Of a stretch of DNA of 64,000 bases, positions 33,489 to 41,313 are shown piece after piece (the first letter of the stretch is position 1; each line of letters starts with the position of its first letter). Source of the stretch: Aridibacter sp965216195 (GTDB lineage Bacteria; Acidobacteriota; Blastocatellia; Pyrinomonadales; Pyrinomonadaceae); contig OZ244151.1 in the NCBI GenBank assembly GCA_965216195.1, positions 496,001 through 560,000 of the forward strand. The letters run 5' to 3'. Position numbers and translations under genes: made by a program. The notes under the pieces are model-generated. The model worked only from the letters and a program-made list of their open reading frames with translations. It had not been told where the DNA came from and searched no databases.

Positions 33489-33746
33489 CTTATCGGCAGG
33501 CGGTTGGCCGCGAGCGGTAAGCAGCGGTCAAGGTCGGGACGAGATTTTTGGTTTGAACAGATTTGAATCGATTATTGAAAAAAGTGAATCAACCTGGGTG
33601 ATAGCCCAACTTTCTGGAAGTATAAAAAATTCGCATAATTGACACTTCGATTTTACCGAAAAAAGACAACATTCGCCGTAGGCGATAAAGGTAAAAAGCG
33701 CGGGGTGAGCGCAGCGTAACCCTTCTGAACCACCAAAGAGAAAACA

Positions 33747-34055
33747 ATGCAGCTGGCACGAGTAGTTGGAAACGTCGTCGCGACGGTTAAAAATGAATCG
33801 CTGAAAGGAAGGAAGATTCTGATTGTTCAAAACTTGACGGAAGATCTTAAGCCTTTTGGACAGCCGCTTGTTGCGTTGGATGCCATTGGAGCCGGAGTAG
33901 GCGAGCTGGTTTTCTGGTGTCGGGGAAAGGAAGCGGCTTTTCCCTTTAAGCGCGACGCTACGCCTACCGATTGCACAATCGTTGGGATTGTCGATTCAGA
34001 TTCGCACATTTATAACATTGAAAAGTCAGGAAAGTCTGGGAAGCCTGAGAAATAG
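33747..34055 (+). CDS. BMC-P pentameric shell protein, second copy
   Basis: 102 residues of the EutN/CcmL family: A-R-V-V-G-N-V-V-A-T-V-K, A-L-D-A-I-G-A-G-V-G, and D-C-T-I-V-G-I-V-D. The last ~12 residues (E-K-S-G-K-S-G-K-P-E-K) come from a short DNA repeat and are probably not functional. The 258-base gap before it holds no gene that I can see, only an inverted pair TTTTACC/GGTAAAA around a TTCGCC/GGCGAT hairpin (about 33652-33693). Confidence 0.94.
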   Translation: MQLARVVGNVVATVKNESLKGRKILIVQNLTEDLKPFGQPLVALDAIGAGVGELVFWCRGKEAAFPFKRDATPTDCTIVGIVDSDSHIYNIEKSGKSGKPEK

Positions 34056-34128
34056 TAAGGTAAGGCCAGTGAGACTAAGGGAACTTCTCGGACACGAAAG
34101 ACATACAGGACTTCCAAGACCCTTAACT

Positions 34129-34416
34129 ATGATCATCGCACGCGTACTGGGAAATGTTATTGCAACGCAGAAAAATCAGCGTTATGAGGGTGCGCGTATA
34201 ATGCTCTGCCGAAAAATCACGCCCGAAGGTGCCGACACAAAAACAACCTTGCTCGCGCTCGATTCGGTTGATTCCGGCGAAGGAGATATTGTCGTAATTG
34301 CCCGCGAGGGTTTTAGTGCGTCGACCGCAGCTACGGGAAAACCCGGAGCCGCGATCGATTCAGCGATCGTTGGCGTTGTTGATCGAGTTGATTTGCTGCC
34401 TGACGAAAAGAACTAA
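34129..34416 (+). CDS. BMC-P pentameric shell protein, third copy
   Basis: 95 residues from the ATG at 34129, where M-I-I-A-R-V-L-G-N-V-I-A-T-Q-K gives the normal family start; a longer frame from 33982 overlaps the previous gene and a repeat tract. The body has A-L-D-S-V-D-S-G-E-G-D and D-S-A-I-V-G-V-V-D. Three different BMC-P proteins with one BMC-H is a pattern known from planctomycete and acidobacterial loci and may reflect distinct corner positions. Confidence 0.94.
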   Translation: MIIARVLGNVIATQKNQRYEGARIMLCRKITPEGADTKTTLLALDSVDSGEGDIVVIAREGFSASTAATGKPGAAIDSAIVGVVDRVDLLPDEKN

Positions 34417-34462
34417 AGGGAATATAACGGATTCCGAAACACTCGCAGTATTTTGAGCAGAA

Positions 34463-34786
34463 ATGACCAACAGAAACGTAAATCGGCTTGCCGAAAAAAT
34501 TGCTCAAATCTTAGATTCGGAGATCTCAGATTCAGATTCTTCGCTGCAGTCTTCGATAGACAAACTAAATACCAGGCTCGATTCAATTGAAGAGAGACTT
34601 GGCAATAATCAGCTTTTACCAACTGTTGCTCCACAATCGACACATCCGAGCCAGGAAAGATTCGACATAATCGAAGCAATTGTGGATGGATTGATGGACG
34701 GCAGCCAAAAAGAAAAGACTTGCGCGTTTGAACCAAACGGCAAGTCTTGTGATCACTGCTCAATGTGCAGCTCTAGAGGATTTTAG
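34463..34786 (+). CDS. Small BMC-linked protein with C-x8-C-x-H-C-x2-C tail
   Basis: 107 residues, family not recognised. Residues ~4-20 form an amphipathic helix (N-V-N-R-L-A-E-K-I-A-Q-I-L), like the short peptides that target enzymes into microcompartments. Residues ~28-48 could form a coiled coil. A Pro/Ser linker (~50-64) leads to a second short helix (R-F-D-I-I-E-A-I-V-D-G-L-M). The last 21 residues hold C87, C96, H98, C99 and C102 and end S-R-G-F. This is a likely Fe-S or zinc site. It is last in the shell-gene run, 46 bases after the third BMC-P, so a shell-linked redox or scaffold role is plausible but not shown. Confidence 0.7.
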   Translation: MTNRNVNRLAEKIAQILDSEISDSDSSLQSSIDKLNTRLDSIEERLGNNQLLPTVAPQSTHPSQERFDIIEAIVDGLMDGSQKEKTCAFEPNGKSCDHCSMCSSRGF

Positions 34787-34787
34787 T

Positions 34788-35474
34788 TTATTTTTTCTCG
34801 TCTTCCTTTTTGTCGTCAGTGCTTGTATTTGCGGCAGCGGGAGTTGCTTCAACCTTTGTTTTATCCTTTCTAAGAGCATCCGGACTGCCAACATCGGGAA
34901 CTTGTTTGGATTTCTCTTCCGCCTTGAAAAACGGCTCTTCTGCAAAACCTAAAAGACTTGCGGTAATTACAGCAGGGAACTGGTTTCTGGTGGTGTTGTA
35001 ATCCGTAACCGCCTGGTTATAATCGATTCGCGCTGTGTTTATTCGGTTTTCGGTTCCCGAAAGCTCATCCTGAACCTTCATAAAAGCTTCGCTTGATCGA
35101 AGCTGAGGATACTTTTCCTGAAGGAGCAGTAAGCGTCCGATTGTTCCGCCAAAGCTATTATTCGCTTCTAAAACAGCTTGTTTTTGCTGTGGAGTTTTCG
35201 CCCCGTCAGCGCCTTGTCCGGCTTCCTTCGATGCATTCAGGAGACGCGAGCGAGCATCGGCTATTTGACCAAAAACTTCCTGCTCCTGTACCCCGGCCAT
35301 TTGAGCGGTTTTTACCAAGTTAGGAATCAAATCAGCTCGTCTCTGAAGCGAACTTTCGACGTTTGCCCACTTTCCTTTCACGCCCTGTTGCTTTTCCGTA
35401 AGTGTGTTATAACTGCATCCGCTAAATCCTAGGGCTACAAATATCGTTAGTGATAATAGTAATGCTTTTCTCAT
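34788..35474 (-). CDS. LemA family lipoprotein
   Basis: 228 residues. The lipoprotein signal ends G-F-S-G-C with the lipid-bearing C20. The LemA body has R-R-A-D-L-I-P-N-L-V near residue 50 and I-D-Y-N-Q-A-V-T-D-Y-N near residue 155, both standard. The C-terminal ~40 residues are Lys/Asp/Glu-rich and disordered. LemA proteins are usually coded with TPM-domain proteins, and two of those lie 1 kb upstream on the same strand. Function in the envelope is unclear. Confidence 0.92.
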   Translation of the reverse strand: MRKALLLSLTIFVALGFSGCSYNTLTEKQQGVKGKWANVESSLQRRADLIPNLVKTAQMAGVQEQEVFGQIADARSRLLNASKEAGQGADGAKTPQQKQAVLEANNSFGGTIGRLLLLQEKYPQLRSSEAFMKVQDELSGTENRINTARIDYNQAVTDYNTTRNQFPAVITASLLGFAEEPFFKAEEKSKQVPDVGSPDALRKDKTKVEATPAAANTSTDDKKEDEKK

Positions 35475-35494
35475 TTTATTCTCCTAATAGCTGT

Positions 35495-36214
35495 TTATGA
35501 TTGCTTCATCTTATCAACTGCATCAATCACATTTTCGATTTGCTCCATATAATCGGCAAATAGCCGATTAGCGGAAACTTCATTTAAGGGGATTGCGTCC
35601 TCATTTTCCCGAATATCAAAGATTTTTTCAAATGGTTTTCCATCAATTCCCAGATGTTCGACCGTTAAACGTACAATTTCGTGTTTCGTAACGGGAGGGT
35701 CGATCTTATCCAAAAGAAGCACGGCGCGAAACAGTGCGGCAAAACTCGCTAAACTATCCGACATTAAATCAAGCAACATTTCGAGTGACGCAGAAGCGTG
35801 TATGTAGCGCCGACGGAGCTGTAGCAACTTGCTTCTCAGTTCAAATTCCGTCTGATGCCGCAGATATCTATCCGAAATATGCACATCGGCGAGCACATCT
35901 TCTCCGTAAAGTACAACCCGTGCATACTCCATCTGGTGAAACTCAATTGGAAAAACATCGCCGGCATTTTGGAGCTCGCCGACAGTAAAATAAACAGGCA
36001 CCGGATGACCCATTTTGTTCCATTCCCGCATACACGCGTGGGCATTGCGAAGGTCGATTGGCCGGATTTGGTGGAGCGCGATCAGGATGTTGTAGTCCGA
36101 TTCATGAGGAATAAAATCGCCGGCCGCAGCCGATCCGTAGAGAACAACCGAAGCCAAATTTTCCCCGTGCGTGCTTTTTACGTCGTCGATAAAATCCGCA
36201 AAATAATGTTTCAT
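35495..36214 (-). CDS. Nucleotidyltransferase-fold protein (KNTase-like)
   Basis: 239 residues. The N-terminal domain (~1-110) has V-V-L-Y-G-S-A-A-A-G-D-F then S-D-Y-N, matching the G-S-x-A-x-G-D and S-D-x-D pattern of minimal nucleotidyltransferases; the last acid is Asn here, which could weaken metal binding. The C-terminal ~110 residues are helical, as in antibiotic adenylyltransferases and HEPN-like partners. The substrate is unknown. It separates LemA from the TPM genes on the same strand. Confidence 0.7.
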   Translation of the reverse strand: MKHYFADFIDDVKSTHGENLASVVLYGSAAAGDFIPHESDYNILIALHQIRPIDLRNAHACMREWNKMGHPVPVYFTVGELQNAGDVFPIEFHQMEYARVVLYGEDVLADVHISDRYLRHQTEFELRSKLLQLRRRYIHASASLEMLLDLMSDSLASFAALFRAVLLLDKIDPPVTKHEIVRLTVEHLGIDGKPFEKIFDIRENEDAIPLNEVSANRLFADYMEQIENVIDAVDKMKQS

Positions 36215-36272
36215 AAATTTTTTTACTTTATTCCGATTTCAAAATAATAAACGGAAACCCGTAAAATTCAAA

Positions 36273-37583
36273 CTACCAACCCCCGCCAGCGCCACCGCCG
36301 CCAAAATCTCCACCACCGCCGAAATCACCAAAATCGTCTGATGCACCGCTACTCCAACTTCCATGCGATTCCGGCGTGTTTAACCAACTACCTGCGGAGC
36401 TATAGCTTTCTGAGACGCCTCCGGCTTCGCCATTTTTAAAAGAGCTAAAAATAGCCCAAACCAAACAGATTAAGACCAGAATCAGGATCGTGGCGACCAG
36501 TATTGGAAGCCAATTACTAACGACGTAGTGTGTGAATCCGTCGTATCCGCGAAAGCCATCCGGATTTCCCTTTGTGAAATCAATAAAGCCTGCGCCGCTG
36601 TCGATTTTGTTAATAAATGCGTTTACAGTTTCTGAAATCGCCTTGTTGTATTCACCTGAAAACCCGCTAAATGCCGGAGCGAGGAAACGCCTTTCAATGT
36701 TCTTGGCAGTGACCTGGTCTAACTTATCCCGCAACCCACCTCCCACAACGGTGTAATGGCTTTTATCCTTCATTGAAACGAAAAGCAGTAAATTGCGGCT
36801 GTTACTACCAACTCCGATTTCCCAACTGTTAGCCGCAGCGCGGGCAAAATCACGAATTTCAACACCGGCAGTAGTTTCAAAGACAACCACGTAAATCGTC
36901 GTCGGCGGATTTGTCTCCGCGCGCAGCTTTTCTAAACGACGATTCATAACGGTTTTAAGCGGAGTCTCAAGAATTCCGTAATAATCCGTAACTAGGTTCG
37001 AGGGTTTGGGAGGGAGATTTATTATCGCTGGTACTAGATCTCGGTTCTGTCGTTTGGAGATTGTTTTTATGAAGCTATCGATCGTGGCACCAACGCCTTT
37101 TCCATATTCTCCCGAGCGAAAGTGCGGAATAAGATGCTTTCTCTGGATCGAACCGACTAAGCCGTCAGGTAATTCATCTTCGAGGTCACGGCTTACCTGC
37201 GTAAAATATTTGCGATCATCAATTGCGATTAAAAGAAGGGCGCCCGGATTGTCGCTCTCCCGCGAGCCGATTCCCCAACCACGTGCCACTGCCAGAGAAT
37301 AATCAAATATCGGACGCTTGCCCGTCGTCTTGACGATCGCCACGGCGAGTTCAACAGAAGGAGAAGTTTCGTTTCGAAACTTTTTTATCCGATTCTCAAC
37401 GCGGAGTTTAGCCGCTTCGTCCAGTACGCCTGCAAGGTCTGCCACCGAAGTTGCCGGTTTTGGAATTGGAGATTTTTCTAAGGAAGTTGCGTCTGCAGTT
37501 TGGGCGAAATTGTATGAAAAAAGAATGAAGGCACTGCAGAAAATCTGGGTTACTAGACGTTTTAGCGAAAACGTTTGATCCAT
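36273..37583 (-). CDS. Membrane protein with two TPM domains, Gly-rich tail
   Basis: 436 residues from the ATG at 37583. A longer frame to 37736 runs through the end of the upstream gene and gives no sensible protein. A signal or anchor helix lies at ~8-26, followed by a first TPM domain (~40-165, with V-A-R-G-W-G-I-G-S-R) and a second (~180-310, with A-A-A-N-S-W-E-I-G-V-G). One transmembrane helix sits at ~350-375. The tail is Ser/Gly-rich and ends D-F-G-G-G-G-D-F-G-G-G-G-A-G-G-G-W. TPM proteins act in the envelope, some in photosystem repair, others of unknown role. It follows its paralogue by 25 bases. Confidence 0.85.
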   Translation of the reverse strand: MDQTFSLKRLVTQIFCSAFILFSYNFAQTADATSLEKSPIPKPATSVADLAGVLDEAAKLRVENRIKKFRNETSPSVELAVAIVKTTGKRPIFDYSLAVARGWGIGSRESDNPGALLLIAIDDRKYFTQVSRDLEDELPDGLVGSIQRKHLIPHFRSGEYGKGVGATIDSFIKTISKRQNRDLVPAIINLPPKPSNLVTDYYGILETPLKTVMNRRLEKLRAETNPPTTIYVVVFETTAGVEIRDFARAAANSWEIGVGSNSRNLLLFVSMKDKSHYTVVGGGLRDKLDQVTAKNIERRFLAPAFSGFSGEYNKAISETVNAFINKIDSGAGFIDFTKGNPDGFRGYDGFTHYVVSNWLPILVATILILVLICLVWAIFSSFKNGEAGGVSESYSSAGSWLNTPESHGSWSSGASDDFGDFGGGGDFGGGGAGGGW

Positions 37584-37608
37584 GGGGACTATTGTCTGGG
37601 AAATGAAA

Positions 37609-38547
37609 TTACCAGCCGCCGCCGGCACCACCACCGCCGAAGTCGCCGCCGCCACCGAAACCGCCCCAGCCTCCGCCACCTCCGGAGCCTCCGCCCCAGC
37701 TGCCGGACGAACTGCTCCCTCCGCTCGATGCGCCACTTGCGAGGCCCGTTAGGACGGCGCCAAGAATATCGATTGCGATTTCACCGCCGCTCGATCCACC
37801 TCCCGATCCACCGAAACCTCCGCCTCCCCAACGGTCGCGATCGTTCTTATCAGGCTTGGATTTTCCAGAAAACGCCGAAGAAATTAACGGGATAAGAATA
37901 AATAAACCAACCAAGATTATTACCAGGCAGCAAAAAACGTCCCCGCCCGAAAAATCGCCATTATCAACTGGTTCTGAGGTAGTTGTCGATGAAGCCGGCA
38001 CGCCGCTTTTTCTTTCTTCGATCGTTCGTATGTAAGCGTCTATAGTGTCTTCAATCCCTTGAGCATAGTTGCCGCGCTTAAACTGCGGAACAAGGTAGCT
38101 TCTTTGCAGCGAACCAACAAGACCATCGGGAAGCTCATCTTCTAAATCTTTACTAACCTGCGTAAAATATTTTCGGTCGTCAATCGCAATAAAAAGAAGT
38201 GCTCCGGGGTTATCGTCCTCGCGCGAGCCGATTCCCCACCCACGTGCTACCGCTAAAGAATAATCAAATATCGGTCGGTTTTGCGTTGTTTTAACGACGG
38301 CGACAGCCAGCTCAACCGATGGATTGGTCTTATCCCGAAAAGCGATGATTTTGTTTTCAATTCGGCGCTTGGTAGCCGGATCTAAAACCCCTGCGTTATC
38401 GACCACAGGGCTTGTAGGTTTTGGTAGGGGGGATTCATTAATTGAGAAACCGCCGCTTTGCGAAAGCGCAGTCTGAACAAGAGCCAGAAAAAGCGTTACA
38501 AGAAGAATTTGAATGCGCGTTCGGTTAGCCATACTCGGTAACGACAT
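37609..38547 (-). CDS. TPM-domain protein (YgcG type), Gly-rich tail
   Basis: 312 residues: signal peptide (~10-30, ending A-L-S-Q), one TPM domain (~45-185, with A-V-A-R-G-W-G-I-G-S-R-E-D-D-N), a transmembrane helix at ~205-225 (V-F-C-C-L-V-I-I-L-V-G-L-F), and a tail of Gly/Ser repeats ending G-G-G-G-A-G-G-G-W. The TPM domain is almost the same as the first domain of the downstream gene, so the pair arose by duplication. The start at 38547 or the second ATG at 38532 are both possible. Confidence 0.88.
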   Translation of the reverse strand: MSLPSMANRTRIQILLVTLFLALVQTALSQSGGFSINESPLPKPTSPVVDNAGVLDPATKRRIENKIIAFRDKTNPSVELAVAVVKTTQNRPIFDYSLAVARGWGIGSREDDNPGALLFIAIDDRKYFTQVSKDLEDELPDGLVGSLQRSYLVPQFKRGNYAQGIEDTIDAYIRTIEERKSGVPASSTTTSEPVDNGDFSGGDVFCCLVIILVGLFILIPLISSAFSGKSKPDKNDRDRWGGGGFGGSGGGSSGGEIAIDILGAVLTGLASGASSGGSSSSGSWGGGSGGGGGWGGFGGGGDFGGGGAGGGW

Positions 38548-38598
38548 TTTGCCAAATTATTGGAGAATAAGGAAATTGATGCCTGGTGCGGAGGGTTT

Positions 38599-39405
38599 CT
38601 ATGTTTCCAGCAATGTGTGAATTAAAAAATGCATCGCGAAAAATATCGCAACACCTGCGAAAACCGAAAGCGAAACTAGCGGCTTTTTCCCGCCGTGATG
38701 ATTTACTTCCGGAATCAAATCACTAGCCGCGACATATAGAGTGACGCCGGCGGCAAGTGGAAGCGCATATGCAACAGACGACTCGAGTCGTGAACCGAGG
38801 AAATAAAATCCTAGTACGCCCAGCAAAGTAGTCGTTCCCACTAAAGAGGTTGCGATAAGCACCTCCCGTGTGCCTTTTCCGGCTGCAAGTACCAGGGAAG
38901 CTATCGTGAAACCTTCAGGAATCTTGTGAAGTAAAATGGCGAGAAACATTAAGATGCCGACTTTGAAATCTACCTGCGTCGCCGCTGAAATCGAGACGCC
39001 ATCAAAAAAAGTGTGGATTAAAAGCCCGCCAATTGCTGAGTAGGCCGAACGGACGGAAATTATGGGGTCGGATTTTACTTCCTCGCCCAAATGCACATGA
39101 GGAGCGATCGTGTGTTCGAAAAATTGCGTCAGAAGATAGCCGGCGAGTAAAAGGAGCATCGGGACGTAAAGGGATTCGCCAAACGCAGGTAAACCTTTTA
39201 GATTCTGCCAGATGCCGATAGTTTTAGGGATTATTTCAATGAACGTAACAGCGAGCATAAATCCCGCACCGAGAGCTAGTAAATATTTTAGAATTCTCTT
39301 GTAATGTTTAAGGATTTTCGAAGGGAAAACGGATGCCCCGCCGACTACATTTGCCAAAGCCGCCAGAATTCCTAAGAATAAGAGATAAAAAAAAGGCGTT
39401 CCCAT
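38599..39405 (-). CDS. ZIP family metal transporter
   Basis: 268 residues with about eight transmembrane helices. The metal path motifs are H-T-F-F-D-G (helix 4) and H-K-I-P-E-G (helix 5). A His-bearing loop (H-V-H-L-G-E-E) lies between helices 3 and 4. ZIP proteins import zinc, iron or manganese. It lies 52 bases upstream of the TPM pair on the same strand; no metal-responsive site is evident. Confidence 0.92.
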   Translation of the reverse strand: MGTPFFYLLFLGILAALANVVGGASVFPSKILKHYKRILKYLLALGAGFMLAVTFIEIIPKTIGIWQNLKGLPAFGESLYVPMLLLLAGYLLTQFFEHTIAPHVHLGEEVKSDPIISVRSAYSAIGGLLIHTFFDGVSISAATQVDFKVGILMFLAILLHKIPEGFTIASLVLAAGKGTREVLIATSLVGTTTLLGVLGFYFLGSRLESSVAYALPLAAGVTLYVAASDLIPEVNHHGGKKPLVSLSVFAGVAIFFAMHFLIHTLLET

Positions 39406-39746
39406 AAAATTTACACTTTACGCAATATGTTGTGGGATAGCAATTGAGGAGCAACAAGATAATAGGTGTTTTGTCCTAAAGTTGAGCTCCAACACTATTC
39501 GCTTAAGCACTTGATTAAAGTAAATTTGAGATATTAGTCTTGACACAAACCTAAATATAAGCGTAAAATCCTTTTTACCTAGTGGTTATCAGTATAAAAA
39601 CAAATTTTACAGACCTCGAATCCAGATTACAAAGTGTTTAAGACAGCTCGAAAATTTTAAGCACTTCTTTCGTGAAATGACTCCCCGGCTGACATAAACA
39701 CTTAGTTTTTAAAAATCGACACAAACTAATAAAAAGTTTTCGTTCT
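39406..39746. other. 341-base intergenic region between ZIP gene and dcw cluster
   Basis: Holds divergent control sequence for the ZIP gene (left) and the dcw cluster (right). Apart from the promoter at 39540 it is AT-rich with no reading frame or strong hairpin that I can identify. The dcw leader is about 170 bases long. No mraZ gene or MraZ box set (repeated TGGGN) is seen. Confidence 0.6.
39540..39569 (+). promoter_or_regulatory. Sigma-70 promoter of the dcw cluster
   Basis: -35 TTGACA (39540-39545, consensus), an 18-base spacer and -10 TAAAAT (39564-39569), about 178 bases before rsmH. It appears to be the main promoter of a largely gap-free run of twelve cell-wall and division genes. 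Confidence 0.7.
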
Positions 39747-40703
39747 TTGAATAACGCAACCAACAAAATCGAGAATTTACACGAATCGGTTTTGTCCGAC
39801 GAGACGATTCATTATCTTGATGTTGTGGAAAATGGAACTTACGTTGACGCGACTTTGGGTTTAGGCGGTCACACGGAAAAGATTCTGGAAGTAAATGAAT
39901 CCGTGAGAGTTATCGGAATCGATCAGGATTCGGAAGCGATTCGTTTGACCCGGAAGCGGCTTAAGTATTTTGCCGGCAGGATCAAATTCGCTCACGCAAA
40001 CTTTTCGGATCTTTCTGAAGTTTTAAGCGATTTGAATGTGACCGAAATTGACGGCATTATCGCTGATTTGGGAGTTTCGTCGCTGCAGCTTGATAGTGAA
40101 TCGCGTGGCTTTAGTTTTCGTTTCGATGCGCCTTTGGATATGCGGATGAACCCCGATTCCGAAGTTGAGACGGCGGCCGATTTACTTCGCCTGCTTAAGG
40201 AAGAGGAAATCGCTAACCTGATTTATGAATTAGGTGAAGAAAGGTTTTCGCGCCGGATAGCCCGAAGAATTGTTGAACGAAGGAATCGAGGCGACGCGGT
40301 TAAAACAACTAAGGATTTGGCTAATTTAGTTGAAAGAGCCGTTCCGAGAAAAAGGAATAGAAAGATTCATCCCGCTACAAAAACCTTTCAGGCGCTACGA
40401 ATTGCTGTAAACGGTGAGCTCGAGATTCTAGCAGACTTTATTCGCGAAGGTGTTGAACTTTTGAAAACTGGAGGACGCTTGGTTGTGATTACATTTCATT
40501 CGCTCGAAGACCGAATTGTGAAACGAACCATGCAGAGTCTGGCCGGACGTTGTTTTTGTCCTCCGAAATTTCCAACATGCGTTTGCGGAAAGTCTGAAAC
40601 GGGCGAGATTCTAACGAAAAAACCTGTAACCCCCCAGGAAGAAGAAAAAGATAGAAATCCACGTTCGAGAAGCGCGAAACTTCGCGCCATTCAAAAAAAA
40701 TAA
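39747..40703 (+). CDS. rsmH: 16S rRNA (cytosine-N4)-methyltransferase RsmH
   Basis: 318 residues. It opens with H-E-S-V-L-S-D-E-T, the SAM site is Y-V-D-A-T-L-G-L-G-G-H-T, and later strips D-G-I-I-A-D-L-G-V-S-S-L-Q-L-D, P-A-T-K-T-F-Q-A-L-R-I-A-V-N and I-T-F-H-S-L-E-D-R are all family signatures. It methylates C1402 of 16S rRNA. The TTG at 39747 is used because no ATG exists before the conserved start and no SD is clear. It heads the dcw cluster, normally preceded by mraZ, which is absent. Confidence 0.95.
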   Translation: MNNATNKIENLHESVLSDETIHYLDVVENGTYVDATLGLGGHTEKILEVNESVRVIGIDQDSEAIRLTRKRLKYFAGRIKFAHANFSDLSEVLSDLNVTEIDGIIADLGVSSLQLDSESRGFSFRFDAPLDMRMNPDSEVETAADLLRLLKEEEIANLIYELGEERFSRRIARRIVERRNRGDAVKTTKDLANLVERAVPRKRNRKIHPATKTFQALRIAVNGELEILADFIREGVELLKTGGRLVVITFHSLEDRIVKRTMQSLAGRCFCPPKFPTCVCGKSETGEILTKKPVTPQEEEKDRNPRSRSAKLRAIQKK

Positions 40704-40731
40704 GTATCCCTTTACCTAATAGGAAGAAATA

Positions 40732-41286
40732 ATGAAAAGAAGAAAAATGTCAACGCCGCGAAAATCAAAAGTCCGTCGCCAACGCGACCCGATCCCATGG
40801 AAATACTGTTTCCTGACCTTGATTTGCGGGCTTGCGCTCGTTGTCGGATTCTTCTGGGCAGCCAAGCTTCATTTTTCTTCCATGGATTTTGGAATTAAAA
40901 ACGCAAAACTGCGCCGAGAAATTGAGACTCTGAATACGGAAAAACGGCGCCTTATACTGAGACGCGAAATGGCGCTTTCCAGGATAAATAAAGCCGCATA
41001 CAAGATTGGGTTTAGACCGCGGACGATGGAAAATATTGAGGTGGTAAATCTGAAGAAAACGGCCGAAAGAGCTCCGATCATCGCTTCGACCAACGTTAAG
41101 GATAAACCGATTAAGGCATTTACAAACACCAAGCCAGTTCTGGCTGACAAGCGAATTCGATTAAAGGATATCGAGGAAAAACTCGAAAAAAAATCAAAAA
41201 ACAAGAAAAGTTTAGAAAACCCCGGAAAGAAAGGACCGAAAAATGTTAAGCGCATTCCAAGCGAAACCTTGATTGCCAGAAAATAA
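40732..41286 (+). CDS. ftsL: FtsL-like cell-division protein
   Basis: 184 residues. A basic cytoplasmic start (R-R-K-M-S-T-P-R-K-S-K) leads to one transmembrane helix (~27-45) and a leucine-heptad coiled coil (~52-85, with L-R-R-E-I-E-T-L-N). An A-Y-K-I-G-F-R step follows, typical of the FtsL/septum-initiator fold. The Lys-rich end (~135-184) is longer than usual. Assignment rests on shape and position between rsmH and ftsI. The SD TAGGAAG precedes the ATG. Confidence 0.8.
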   Translation: MKRRKMSTPRKSKVRRQRDPIPWKYCFLTLICGLALVVGFFWAAKLHFSSMDFGIKNAKLRREIETLNTEKRRLILRREMALSRINKAAYKIGFRPRTMENIEVVNLKKTAERAPIIASTNVKDKPIKAFTNTKPVLADKRIRLKDIEEKLEKKSKNKKSLENPGKKGPKNVKRIPSETLIARK

Positions 41287-41313
41287 ATTATTCTGCCCCT
41301 TTTTTTGAAACCG

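Noticed and set aside
33982..34128. 49-residue extension of the third BMC-P protein
   Set aside because: It overlaps the second BMC-P gene and a repeat tract; the conserved start is the ATG at 34129.
37584..37736. 51-residue Ala-rich extension of the two-domain TPM protein
   Set aside because: It reads the Gly-rich end of the upstream gene in another frame.
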